Below are positions 6,735 to 15,629 of a stretch of 24,666 nt of DNA, piece after piece. The notes below the pieces were generated by a model, which saw only the letters and a list, made by a program, of their open reading frames with translations, ran no database searches and had not been told where the DNA came from. The DNA is from Clostridiales bacterium (lineage in GTDB: Bacteria > Bacillota > Clostridia > Peptostreptococcales > Anaerovoracaceae). The stretch covers positions 287 through 24,952 of the forward strand of contig DPKU01000019.1 in NCBI GenBank assembly GCA_003542355.1. The letters run 5' to 3'. How positions within the stretch are numbered: position 1 is the stretch's first letter; every line of letters starts with the position of its first letter. The translations under genes and the position numbers were made by a program.

Positions 6735-7307
6735 ATGAATCAAGCTATTGAAAAAATATACCCGGCGTTGGAAGAGGCTCTTCGTGCCGGATCCTCGACC
6801 GTGGTGGCCATCGACGGACCCTGTGCTTCGGGCAAAACGACCCTTGCAGAAACACTCCAGAAGCGCTATGACGGCAGAGTCATCCCTCTGGATGACTTCT
6901 TTCTGCCCCAGACGCTGCGCACCGAAGAGAGATATGCCACACCAGGCGGAAATGTACACTATGAGCGATTCCTCGAAGAGATCGCTCCGTTTTTACATCC
7001 CGATCAAATCGGGAAACCTTTGCTTTATCTGCCGTTTGACTGCAAAACGATGTCGTTTCGTCCTCGCCGCCGGATTCCCTGGGCGCCTCTTACCATCGTG
7101 GAAGGATCCTACGCCCTTCACGAAGCATTGCGCCACTTATACGATATCCGTATTTTTCTGACCATCGACCCAGAGGAGCAAGAGCGTCGCATCCTTTCAA
7201 GAGAAGGCCGGGAGGGATTGATGGTTTTTCAGGAGCGATGGATCCCCCTTGAAAACCTCTATTTTACGTCTGTGCACCCGGAACAGTTCTGTGATTTTGT
7301 CCTATAA
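6735..7307 (+). CDS. Uridine kinase-like P-loop NTPase
   Basis: The product (190 residues) is a small P-loop kinase of the uridine kinase-like group. Walker A is GPCASGKTT (28-36), followed by VIPLDDFFLP, the usual D-D-F-x-x-P block, then GNVHYERF and a VEGSYALHE segment where uridine kinases have their core strand. The substrate cannot be told; a nucleoside or other small phosphate acceptor is likely. Short size is typical of this subgroup. No ribosome site precedes the ATG at 6735, and the -10 box ends only 6 nt before it. An in-frame ATG at 6717 also lacks a ribosome site and would lie upstream of the -10 box. Confidence 0.82.
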   Translation: MNQAIEKIYPALEEALRAGSSTVVAIDGPCASGKTTLAETLQKRYDGRVIPLDDFFLPQTLRTEERYATPGGNVHYERFLEEIAPFLHPDQIGKPLLYLPFDCKTMSFRPRRRIPWAPLTIVEGSYALHEALRHLYDIRIFLTIDPEEQERRILSREGREGLMVFQERWIPLENLYFTSVHPEQFCDFVL

Positions 7308-7328
7308 AAAACCCGGCGGAACCTCCGG
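7306..7328 (-). terminator. probable terminator of the addA-pfpI-php operon
   Basis: On the minus strand an imperfect GC-rich hairpin (CCGGAGGTTCCGCCGG, one mismatch) is followed by GG and a run of six T. It lies about 30 nt beyond the PHP-domain gene. The plus-strand kinase stop is at its edge. Confidence 0.55.
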
Positions 7329-7358
7329 ACCTTTCTGTTCTGTTTCTGCATCATGATA

Positions 7359-8252
7359 TCAAAGCAATTCTATCCATCGCAGCCGATCCGGATCCGCTTT
7401 CGTTTGAAACGAGTGGATCTTTTTTATTTTGCGGGCACCAGGACCGTGATCATCCGATCCGATGGAAACCAGCATCATATTCTGATCCGCCAGCGCCAAT
7501 AAAAAATCCGTCCGCTCCTGATCATGGGTAGGATAGTAGCACTCCAGTCCGTCCAATCCCAGTGCGCTCAGCCGGCCAACGACCAGAACGAGGCGCTGGC
7601 GAAACCTTTCGGGATCCCGGAGCAAAGACGGATAGTCAAGCTGAAAAGGATGGGCAAGGAACGCCTTTCCGCCGGCTTGGTGGATGATTCGGATCGCCTC
7701 TCCAGAAGATGTTTTCTCCTTGCGGATCGAACGGATCGCCGGATCGGCCATCAAATGCCGGGAGGCGAAGGCTTCTTCGATGCTATCGGCAAATCCTTTC
7801 TTTACAAATGTTGCTGCAAAAGACCGCTTCCCCACGAATTTCCCAGGAGAATCCACTTCCAGTTCCTCTTGTCCGAGTTCAATGCCCTTTTCCCGAAACG
7901 CCCGGTACAGCTTTTCGTTTCGTTCAGCTCTGCTCTTGCGAATCTCTTGCATTTTATCCTGCAGCGGCTTACTTTCCAGATCGATCCCGTATCCCAGCAC
8001 ATGCATCGTGTGCTTTTCCGACTCGCAGTCAAGACCTTCCGATTGCCATTCAGTTGAGAATTCAAGACCGGGGATCACCCGCATTCCCAGGGGTATGCCG
8101 GCACGTACAGCAGCACGAACACCGTCGATTCCATCGTGATCCGTGATGGCGATCGTCCGCAGGCCTTCCCTATGGGCTCTTTCCACCAGATCTTTGGGGC
8201 TTTCCGTTCCATCGCTATAGTGGGTGTGCAGATGCAGATCGATGTCAATCAT
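7359..8252 (-). CDS. PHP-domain phosphoesterase (YciV/RNase AM-like)
   Basis: This 297-residue protein belongs to the PHP family of metal-dependent phosphoesterases (COG0613), whose characterised members hydrolyse 3',5'-bisnucleotides or short RNA 5' ends. Metal-site motifs are in order: DLHLHTHYSDG at the N-terminus, AITDHDGIDG, LEFSTE, FLAHPFQ, and GSDDHGPG near the C-terminus. The chosen ATG at 8252 overlaps the end of the preceding gene (8-nt overlap ATGATTGA), so translation is probably coupled; AAGGA lies about 10 nt before it. An upstream in-frame ATG at 8294 would add a non-homologous extension. It is last in an operon with addA, which fits, but does not prove, a nucleic-acid turnover role. 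Confidence 0.88.
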   Translation of the reverse strand: MIDIDLHLHTHYSDGTESPKDLVERAHREGLRTIAITDHDGIDGVRAAVRAGIPLGMRVIPGLEFSTEWQSEGLDCESEKHTMHVLGYGIDLESKPLQDKMQEIRKSRAERNEKLYRAFREKGIELGQEELEVDSPGKFVGKRSFAATFVKKGFADSIEEAFASRHLMADPAIRSIRKEKTSSGEAIRIIHQAGGKAFLAHPFQLDYPSLLRDPERFRQRLVLVVGRLSALGLDGLECYYPTHDQERTDFLLALADQNMMLVSIGSDDHGPGARKIKKIHSFQTKADPDRLRWIELL

Positions 8253-8790
8253 GGAACAGCAGTCCTTTTTTGATCTCATCTCTGGTGTGCGCATCTGTAA
8301 GAGCTTTCAAAATTTCCAGAGAGAACGGCATCGCCGTGGCGGGGCCCTGAGAGGTGATGAGGTTTTCATCCACACAAACGATGGCCGAACAGGGGACGGC
8401 GCCCTTGATCTCAGCTTCCATGCCCGGGTAGATCACGGCTTTTCGGCCGCTCAGGATCCCTGCTTTTGCCAGCACCATGGGCGCTGCGCAAATGGCGCAG
8501 ATCAAGGTGCCTTTTTCGTTTTCGCTCCGGAGCCTCTCCAGAAGAACAGGGCTGTGAAGCAGCCCCAAAGCGCCGGGCATCCCTCCAGGCAGGATCAGCG
8601 CTTCGGCCTGGATTTTTTCGCTTTCTGCAAGCATCGTATCACAGACGATCGTGATCCCATGGGCGCCGGCCACCGTCAGATCATTCTCCACGGATACCGT
8701 CTCCACTTGCAGTCCGGCGCGACGCAGCACATCCACTGGCGTTAAGGCTTCGATCTCTTCGAAGCCTTCCGCGATATATACAAATATCAT
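8245..8790 (-). CDS. DJ-1/PfpI (ThiJ/YajL-like) family protein
   Basis: The 181-residue product is a DJ-1 superfamily member close to the YajL/ThiJ branch. The nucleophile cysteine is C101 in the elbow AICAAPMVLAKAG, and the partner glutamate lies in the N-terminal AEGFEEIEALTP motif. Proteins of this branch have been linked to oxidative-stress protection, chaperone action and glyoxal detoxification; which applies here is unknown. AGGAG stands 6 nt before the ATG. It follows addA by 18 nt and overlaps the PHP gene, so all three are probably co-transcribed. Length is standard and no residues are missing. Confidence 0.93.
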   Translation of the reverse strand: MIFVYIAEGFEEIEALTPVDVLRRAGLQVETVSVENDLTVAGAHGITIVCDTMLAESEKIQAEALILPGGMPGALGLLHSPVLLERLRSENEKGTLICAICAAPMVLAKAGILSGRKAVIYPGMEAEIKGAVPCSAIVCVDENLITSQGPATAMPFSLEILKALTDAHTRDEIKKGLLFHD

Positions 8791-8808
8791 CTCTTGCTCC
8801 TTTCCTTT

Positions 8809-11800
8809 TTAAAATGTCATCGTTAGCTGATCTTCCGCGGCCAGAAGATACAGGATCGCTTCTTTGACCGGCACGCGAGTGATCTTCTCCAGTGCTTCTT
8901 TATACAAGCGCATCTGAGTTCGATATGTGCGCTGCAACCGTTCCTTTTCTTCCTGCCACGTTTTCGGATCGACGAAATTGCTCTTGTAATCTACAAGCAC
9001 CCACTGATCTCCTTCTTTGAAATAACAGTCGATGGTTCCCTGTACCAGCCGTTCGCTGCCGCGAAACATGGTTTTCATTACAAAGGACGCTTCACGAAGC
9101 ACCTCCGGCGCTTCCAGGATGCGCGCTCCGGTCTCAGAGCGGAAAAAGGCGGCGATCTTCGCCGGATCCACGGCAGAAGCCTCTCTTGGCGTGACCATTT
9201 CCTTTTGAACCAGATCCTGCAGAAAGGAGAACACTGCTTCTTCCTTTGTATACTGTATGGATAATGGGATCCGCTCCAGCACGCTGTGGTACGCTGTTCC
9301 GATCTCAGCAGACGATAATATCTTCTCACCCGTAAGAAAACTCGGCTGCCGGAAAACAAAGGGATGGCTTTCCGTCTCCGCAACCCAGTCCTCCTCCTCA
9401 ACATCCTCTGCAGAAAGTCTCTTTCGAGGCGGTGCCGACTCGGCCTCCATGGCTGCCAGCTGGGATACAGTGAGTTTCACCGGCTCCTGAGGCGCCTCCG
9501 GGCTGAAACAGGGTTCTTTCAAATACCGGGTCCAGGGCATTTTCTCGGGATCGTCACTTGCCGCATCTGTGCCAAATCCGAATTCCAGATTCTGCTGCAG
9601 CCGGGATCTGGACATCTGTTCTTCTTCCAGGCCTCGGGCAAGCTGCTCTTTTGGTATGATCCGGACCGGAAGGTCACCGCCTGCAGCAGATAAAAGCATC
9701 TCCAGATAGGTTCCTGCATGCTCGACATCTCCCGGGAGGACCGCTTCGATTTTCTCCATTAGCTCGGAGGGTTTTCGCACTGCGGCCAGGAGCGCAAGCC
9801 GGTCCTTCGGACGGGTCATAGCCACATAGAGGATCCGGATCGCTTCCGCCAGATCTTCCTGTCGGATCCTGTCGTTGATCATCCGGTATACCAGTGAATC
9901 CGCATAAACGCCCCGACGGCTGTCGACCAGACGAAAGCCCAGCCCTAAATCCTTGTGGAGCGCCAGGGGAAGGCCGCTGGACTGATGAAGGATGCGCTTG
10001 TTCAGGCCGGCCAGAAGAACAAATGGAAATTCCAATCCTTTGCTCTTGTGGATCGTCATGATCTGCACGGCATCCGCATCTTCGGCCAGAATGCCAGCCT
10101 GCCCCACATCGATCTTTCCTTTTTTATCTGCCAGAAATTCCACATGACGGATAAAACCGTACAATCCGCCGAAATTTCCCGCTTCGTACGCCGCAGCTTT
10201 ATCCACCAAAGCCTGCAGATTCGCCTGGCGCTGCGTTCCGCCTGGAATGGCACGCACAAAAATGTGATACTGCGTGTCGATCATCAAAGACCACAGGAAA
10301 TCTGCCAGGGGACGATGCGTGGCCTGGTCGCGCCAGTCGTCCAGCTTACGCAAAAATGTACTGCATTTTTCTTTCAGGCCGCCCTGGGGACCATCACTGG
10401 CATAACGTAGAAAGGCTGCGTTGTACGATATTCTTTCGGAACAGCTCAGATTGGCAAAGATGCGAACTGCCGCCAGTTCATCTGCAGTGAATCCGAAAAT
10501 GGGAGACCGCAGAACGCTGAGCAGCGGTATATCCTGTTTTCGATTGTCGATCAGTCGGAGCAAATTCAAAAATACTTGGATCTCAATGGTGTTGAAGTAA
10601 CCTTCGTTGCGCTCCAGAATGACTGGGATCCCTGCGTCAGCCAGTGCCCTGTAATAGATCTCGCCGTTTCCGCTGACTGCCCGCATCAGCAATGCCATGT
10701 CCCGGTATGCCAGAGGCCTTTCCAGACCAGCCTTGTCGTCGTATATCACCTGGCCCAGCTGTTCCTTAATGATGGAAGCGGCCTGAATTGCTTCCAATTC
10801 CACGGCTTTCAGCTCCGCAATGTCCGGATCGATCTCTGCCTCATCGCTTTCATCGGTATCGACCAGGTACAAGATCGGTTTCTCATCACAAGGACCTTTG
10901 TACGGGCTGCCCTTGATCAGGGCCGCATCGCTGTCATAGGCCAGCCCTGTCGCCTCCGGATGCATGATGGAAGAGAAGACCCGGTTCACCAGATCAATGA
11001 TCCCCTCCTTAGAGCGAAAGTTGCTGTTTAGATCCACAATGCTGCTGTCGGCGCAGCGTCCGCTCTTATAAGACAGATATTTTTCGATAAAAAGCTCAGG
11101 CTCTGCAAGCCGAAATTTATAGATGCTCTGTTTGACATCGCCTACCATGAATAGGTTGTCCTGCCGGCAGATCTGCCGGATCAGCGCTTCTTGAACACCA
11201 TTGCTGTCCTGATATTCGTCGATAAAAATGTATCGGAACTGCTCACGGTATTCACGGCACACTTGAGGATCCTGCAGGATCTCCAGTGCGAAATGCTCAA
11301 TGTCCGAAAAATCCAGCAAGTTTTTCTTTTCTTTTTTTGCGGCATAGATCCCGTCAAAAGACCAAACCAGCTCAAACAGCGTCTCCAACGCAGGCTGCAT
11401 CATTTTATACTCTTCGAAGACACCGGCCCAATCCTGAAAGCCCGCCAGGCCCGAGAGTTTTCTGATGCGCTTTTTTGCCGCATCCCGCAGCCCGTTCACC
11501 AAGGCTTTCAGATCGTCGTTATAGAAAGGTTTTTCGTTCTTTTTGACGCTCATCACCGTAAAGGAGATCCCTTCGGCCAATCGGCTTAGCGCCTGCAAAA
11601 GCTGCCCTCGCCCCACCTGATCCAAAATCGCCCGGCATGCTGCCGCATCCTGGCTGTTTTTTGCCGTCAGATCCGGCAGGCAGAGTGCGCCGAAGGCATC
11701 CTTGCATGCCATAAGCTCCTCTGTCGTCTTTTCGAGATACGACACGACCCACGTCAGCTCCCGGCGGACCCGATCGCTCAAATGACAGATCACCGGGTCC

Positions 11801-12423
11801 TCTTCCGGTGAGAAAACTTCGCCTGCGTGACGCTCCACATGGGTCTGGGCCCAACCTTTCGGATCCGGAAGGCTTTGAAGGAATCTGTGCAGTACCGTGA
11901 TCATCTCGCGGACATTCTGGTCGCTCTTTGCTGTAGCATAACGATCCAGAAAATCGATGAACGCCGGATCTCCGCTTTCGAAACAGCCTTCGAGCAGCTC
12001 CTCCATCGATTCATCCTTCAGAATGCTCTGCAGGGTCTCGTCGCATAGAGAAAGCCCTGGTGCCTTTCCGATCACATGGTAATAGCGTCGGACGATCTCA
12101 AAGGCAAATGCATGGAATGTGCTGATGTTGGCCCGTCCGATCAGGGAAAGCTGCTGTCGCAGGTGCTGCTGCTTTTCAGGATCTCCTGCATGATCCGAAA
12201 GAGCTCGGTTCAGGCTGGCAAAAATCTTCTCTTTCATCTCCGCAGCCGCCGCATTCGTAAACGTCACGACCAGAATTTCGTTGACGCCCACGCCTTCCTC
12301 CAGAATCAACCGCTTGACCCGCTCTACCAGAACCGCCGTTTTTCCCGAGCCGGCGGCAGCGGAAACCAGAAGGTTTCTGCCGCTTTTTTCAATTGCCTCG
12401 ATCTGTCTGTCTGTCCAATTCAT
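8809..12423 (-). CDS. addA: ATP-dependent helicase/nuclease subunit A
   Basis: AddA is the UvrD-like 3'-5' helicase and nuclease subunit of the AddAB double-strand break resection complex. The product is about 1204 residues, normal for the family. The Walker A motif AAAGSGKTAVLVERV is near residue 25; then FTNAAAAEM, FIDEYQDSN (Walker B), VGDVKQSIYKFRLAEP, IMTIHKSKGLEFPFV and a VAMTRPKDRL block. The C-terminal RecB-type nuclease domain has the GT-YHSVLE segment and the catalytic VDYKSNFVD. All helicase and nuclease residues appear intact. I prefer the second of two adjacent ATGs (12423), 7 nt after GGGAG. AddB, normally the gene just upstream, is absent: a divergent gpmI is there instead. Confidence 0.96.
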   Translation of the reverse strand: MNWTDRQIEAIEKSGRNLLVSAAAGSGKTAVLVERVKRLILEEGVGVNEILVVTFTNAAAAEMKEKIFASLNRALSDHAGDPEKQQHLRQQLSLIGRANISTFHAFAFEIVRRYYHVIGKAPGLSLCDETLQSILKDESMEELLEGCFESGDPAFIDFLDRYATAKSDQNVREMITVLHRFLQSLPDPKGWAQTHVERHAGEVFSPEEDPVICHLSDRVRRELTWVVSYLEKTTEELMACKDAFGALCLPDLTAKNSQDAAACRAILDQVGRGQLLQALSRLAEGISFTVMSVKKNEKPFYNDDLKALVNGLRDAAKKRIRKLSGLAGFQDWAGVFEEYKMMQPALETLFELVWSFDGIYAAKKEKKNLLDFSDIEHFALEILQDPQVCREYREQFRYIFIDEYQDSNGVQEALIRQICRQDNLFMVGDVKQSIYKFRLAEPELFIEKYLSYKSGRCADSSIVDLNSNFRSKEGIIDLVNRVFSSIMHPEATGLAYDSDAALIKGSPYKGPCDEKPILYLVDTDESDEAEIDPDIAELKAVELEAIQAASIIKEQLGQVIYDDKAGLERPLAYRDMALLMRAVSGNGEIYYRALADAGIPVILERNEGYFNTIEIQVFLNLLRLIDNRKQDIPLLSVLRSPIFGFTADELAAVRIFANLSCSERISYNAAFLRYASDGPQGGLKEKCSTFLRKLDDWRDQATHRPLADFLWSLMIDTQYHIFVRAIPGGTQRQANLQALVDKAAAYEAGNFGGLYGFIRHVEFLADKKGKIDVGQAGILAEDADAVQIMTIHKSKGLEFPFVLLAGLNKRILHQSSGLPLALHKDLGLGFRLVDSRRGVYADSLVYRMINDRIRQEDLAEAIRILYVAMTRPKDRLALLAAVRKPSELMEKIEAVLPGDVEHAGTYLEMLLSAAGGDLPVRIIPKEQLARGLEEEQMSRSRLQQNLEFGFGTDAASDDPEKMPWTRYLKEPCFSPEAPQEPVKLTVSQLAAMEAESAPPRKRLSAEDVEEEDWVAETESHPFVFRQPSFLTGEKILSSAEIGTAYHSVLERIPLSIQYTKEEAVFSFLQDLVQKEMVTPREASAVDPAKIAAFFRSETGARILEAPEVLREASFVMKTMFRGSERLVQGTIDCYFKEGDQWVLVDYKSNFVDPKTWQEEKERLQRTYRTQMRLYKEALEKITRVPVKEAILYLLAAEDQLTMTF

Positions 12424-12442
12424 CATTCTTCTCCCGGGATTC

Positions 12443-12475
12443 ATTATACACCATGTACCGATTTTGTGGTATGAT
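12443..12475. promoter_or_regulatory. divergent addA / gpmI promoter region
   Basis: On the minus strand TATAAT (12448-12443) gives a very short addA leader of roughly 10-15 nt that still includes the GGGAG site. On the plus strand TGGTATGAT (12467-12475) is an extended -10 for gpmI. Neither has a convincing -35. Confidence 0.45.
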
Positions 12476-12498
12476 TAGGTATAGTCTGGAGGCACGTA

Positions 12499-14046
12499 AT
12501 GAAACACACTATGCTATTGATTATCATGGACGGCTACGGCCTGTCGCCCAACGGACCGGGCAATGCCATTGCAAGGGCCAGAACACCGTTTCTGGACGAA
12601 TTGTATGCCACCTGTTCTCATACTGCGGTAAAGGCTTTCGGGAAAGCTGTAGGCCTGCCGAAAGACCAGATGGGCAACTCCGAGGTCGGTCATTTGAACA
12701 TGGGTGCCGGTCGTATCGTCTGGCAGGAGCTGTCCAAGATCAGTGATGGTATCGACGATCGTTCATTTTTCAGCAATCCCGCAATCCTCGGCGCAATGCA
12801 CCACGTCCGTCAAAATGGCTCTGCACTTCACTTGATGGGCCTGCTTTCCGATGGAGGCGTACACTCACACATCAGCCACCTGTATGCACTTCTGGATATG
12901 GCCGGGCGCGCTGGGCTGAGTCGAGTCTATATCCACGGCATTCTGGATGGCCGGGATGTGGGCCCCACAACTGCCCATCTTTATGTGCGGGAGCTGGAAG
13001 AAGACTTAAAGAACAGACCTTATGCTCAAATAGCCAGTCTCAGCGGACGTTATTATGCCATGGACAGGGACAATCGATGGGACCGGGTGGAAAAAGCCTA
13101 TCGGGCCCTCACCCTGGGCGAAGGCCTGCATGCAGACTCAGCGGAAGCTCTCTTGCAGCAATCCTACGATGCAGGAATAACCGATGAATTTGTCTTGCCG
13201 GGATTGATCACCAAAGACGGAAAACCCGTTGCAACCATCGAAGAGAACGATGCGCTGGTGTTTTTCAACTTCCGCCCCGACCGGGCACGAGAAATCACCA
13301 GGGCCTTTGTGGATCCCGAGTTTGACAGCTTTGACAAGCGCAGTCTGATCCCGAATCTGCACTTTGTTTGTCTCACGCAATACGATGTGGCGCTGCACAA
13401 TGTTTATGTGGCTTTTCCACCTCAATCGCTGAGCAATACGCTAGGCGAGTATTTGGCCTCCCTCGGAAAAAAGCAGCTCCGCATTGCGGAAACTGAAAAA
13501 TATGCCCATGTGACATTTTTCTTCAACGGTGGCGTGGAAAAACCCAATCCGGGCGAGGACCGGCTCCTGATCCCATCGCCAAAGGTTCCTACATACGATC
13601 TGAAACCGGAGATGAGCGCTTACGAAATCACCCGTGCTGCCGTTGAAAAGATCGAACAAGGGGACTACGACGTGATCATTCTGAATCTGGCCAATTGTGA
13701 TATGGTTGCGCACACCGGCATCATAGAAGCTGCTGTTCGCGCTGTGGAAACGGTGGATGATTGTGTCAGGATGCTTATTGAAGCAGTCAGGAAACAAAAG
13801 GGATGCGTTTTGGTCACCGCAGATCACGGAAACGCAGACTATATGCTGGATACCGAAGGCAATACGGTAACTGCGCACTCCACGGCGCCGGTCCCGCTGA
13901 TCCTGCCGGATCATCCGGAATATACCCTGGTTTCCGGCGGCAGTTTATGCGACATCGCACCCACGCTGCTGGAATTGATGGGTCTTCCCATCCCCTCCGA
14001 AATGACAGGTCATTCCCTGCTGCGCAAAGCAGCCATGGCTGAATGA
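12499..14046 (+). CDS. gpmI: 2,3-bisphosphoglycerate-independent phosphoglycerate mutase
   Basis: GpmI interconverts 3- and 2-phosphoglycerate in glycolysis and uses two Mn ions. The 515-residue product has the standard length. The N-terminal alkaline-phosphatase-like metal site is IIMDGYG; the phosphorylated serine lies in MGNSEVGHLNMGAGR; phosphate-transfer domain motifs are SDGGVHSH and HGILDGRDVGPTTA; C-terminal metal motifs are NLANCDMVAHTG and VTADHGNADYM. GGAGG stands 6 nt before the ATG. It is a single gene with its own promoter, away from other glycolytic genes in this window. Its last 37 nt overlap the 3' end of the convergent flavoprotein gene, and no terminator is visible between them. 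Confidence 0.97.
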   Translation: MKHTMLLIIMDGYGLSPNGPGNAIARARTPFLDELYATCSHTAVKAFGKAVGLPKDQMGNSEVGHLNMGAGRIVWQELSKISDGIDDRSFFSNPAILGAMHHVRQNGSALHLMGLLSDGGVHSHISHLYALLDMAGRAGLSRVYIHGILDGRDVGPTTAHLYVRELEEDLKNRPYAQIASLSGRYYAMDRDNRWDRVEKAYRALTLGEGLHADSAEALLQQSYDAGITDEFVLPGLITKDGKPVATIEENDALVFFNFRPDRAREITRAFVDPEFDSFDKRSLIPNLHFVCLTQYDVALHNVYVAFPPQSLSNTLGEYLASLGKKQLRIAETEKYAHVTFFFNGGVEKPNPGEDRLLIPSPKVPTYDLKPEMSAYEITRAAVEKIEQGDYDVIILNLANCDMVAHTGIIEAAVRAVETVDDCVRMLIEAVRKQKGCVLVTADHGNADYMLDTEGNTVTAHSTAPVPLILPDHPEYTLVSGGSLCDIAPTLLELMGLPIPSEMTGHSLLRKAAMAE

Positions 14047-15629
14047 ATCCCGTCTGCAGCCGCTGACATGATACCTCCGGCATAACCGGCGCCCTCTCCT
14101 GCAGGGTAGAGGCCGGAGATTGCAGTGCCCCGAACGTCCAATGCTTCTTTCTTTTCGTTGCGCAGGATCCGCACCGGAGAAGAACTCCTGCTTTCAGGCG
14201 CCGTAAGGACAGCTGCAGGCAGATCAAAGCCCGGAAGCATGCGACCAAACCGGGGAAACGCTTCCCTGAGCGCTTTTGCGGCAAAAGGTGGCAGACAGGT
14301 TTCCACCTTCGTCCAGGTGACGCCCGGCCGATACGTGGGCTTTGGCTGACCGGCTCTCTTTCCTTCCGTATCCCCTGTCCCTAAAAAATCGCCCAGCCGC
14401 TCCGCAGGAGCATTGTAATTGGCCCCGCCTGCCTCGAAAGCTCTTCTTTCCCAGTTCTCTTGAAATGCTATGCCCGCCAGCGGATGATCCGATCCGTAAT
14501 CCGAAGGATATACATCCACCAGTACGGCTGAATTGGCATTGTCCCCTGCTCTGTTGCGGAAACTCATTCCATTGGTCACCACGCCGCCTTCCATGGACGC
14601 AGAAGCCACTACATACCCTCCGGGACACATGCAGAATGTGTACACGCCCCGATTTTCTGACGTGCGCATCGCCAGTTTATATTCGGCAGGCGGCAATCCG
14701 GCTTCCAGAGCGGTCTTTCCGTACCTTCCCATGTCGATCTCCCGCTGCAGATGCTCAATGCGAACACCGATGGAAAAAGGCTTTTGCGCCATTGCGATTG
14801 ACTGACTGTGGAGTGTTCGAAAGCTGTCTCTGGCGCTGTGTCCCAGTGCCAGCACTACGGTATCAGCGGGAAGCAACTCTCCGCCGGAGAGTCCAACACC
14901 CGTCACACGGCCATCGAGAAGCTCCAGATGATCCATGCAGGTGTTGAATCGTATCTCCCCTCCCGCATTGCAGATGCTTTCTCTCAGGTTGACGACGATC
15001 ATTCGCAGCTGATCGGTGCCCACATGAGGTTTCTGTTTATAAAGGATATCTTCCGGCGCTCCGGCAGCCACCAGTTCCGACAGAATAAAGCGATTGAGGG
15101 GATCTCCGGTCCCGGTGGTCAGTTTTCCGTCGGAAAACGTACCGGCGCCTCCTTCGCCAAACTGTACGTTGCAGGCCGGATCCAACTGCCCTTGATCCCA
15201 AAAGGCCGACACCGCCCGAATGCGGTCCTCCATGGATCCACCCCGTTCCAGGATGACAGGACGCAAGCCGGAACGGGCAAAGATCAGCGCGGCGAATATG
15301 CCGCAGGGACCAAAGCCGCAGACGATGGGCCGATGCGCGAAGGTTCGTTCGGGCTGCGGCAGAACAAAAAGATGCTCTTCAACTTTTTTGATACGAGCAT
15401 CTTCCCCACCGTTCCTGTTCAATATCTGGGCTTCCAAAGCAGGCGGCAGTTCCACGTCCACATTATAAACGAGAAGGATCCTTCCTTTGTTTCTGGCGTC
15501 CACAGATTCTTTGGATACCCGCCACCGCACCAGATCCTCTGTGGTGATGCGCAGCGCCTTGCACACGGCGGGAATCAGAAATTCCACAGGTTCTCCCGGT
15601 TTCAGCTTGATTCCGTTCAGTCGCAGCAT
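14010..15629 (-). CDS. FAD-dependent dehydrogenase, COG2509 family
   Basis: The 539-residue product is a predicted cytoplasmic flavoprotein of the large COG2509 family, whose substrate is not known. Residues 1-75 form an N-terminal domain typical of the family (RLNGIKLKPGEPVEFL, then RRVSKESVDARN-like WRVSKESVDARNKG). The FAD-binding GFGPCGIFAAL segment follows near residue 100, then GSMEDRI, CNVQFGEGGAGTFSDGKL, HVGTDQLR, and a C-terminal SGLYPAGEGAGYAGGI FAD motif. The ATG at 15629 follows GGAG by 5 nt and overlaps the upstream flavoprotein gene by 13 nt, so the two are probably translationally coupled. Its stop lies within gpmI on the other strand. Confidence 0.92.
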   Translation of the reverse strand: MLRLNGIKLKPGEPVEFLIPAVCKALRITTEDLVRWRVSKESVDARNKGRILLVYNVDVELPPALEAQILNRNGGEDARIKKVEEHLFVLPQPERTFAHRPIVCGFGPCGIFAALIFARSGLRPVILERGGSMEDRIRAVSAFWDQGQLDPACNVQFGEGGAGTFSDGKLTTGTGDPLNRFILSELVAAGAPEDILYKQKPHVGTDQLRMIVVNLRESICNAGGEIRFNTCMDHLELLDGRVTGVGLSGGELLPADTVVLALGHSARDSFRTLHSQSIAMAQKPFSIGVRIEHLQREIDMGRYGKTALEAGLPPAEYKLAMRTSENRGVYTFCMCPGGYVVASASMEGGVVTNGMSFRNRAGDNANSAVLVDVYPSDYGSDHPLAGIAFQENWERRAFEAGGANYNAPAERLGDFLGTGDTEGKRAGQPKPTYRPGVTWTKVETCLPPFAAKALREAFPRFGRMLPGFDLPAAVLTAPESRSSSPVRILRNEKKEALDVRGTAISGLYPAGEGAGYAGGIMSAAADGIHSAMAALRSRE

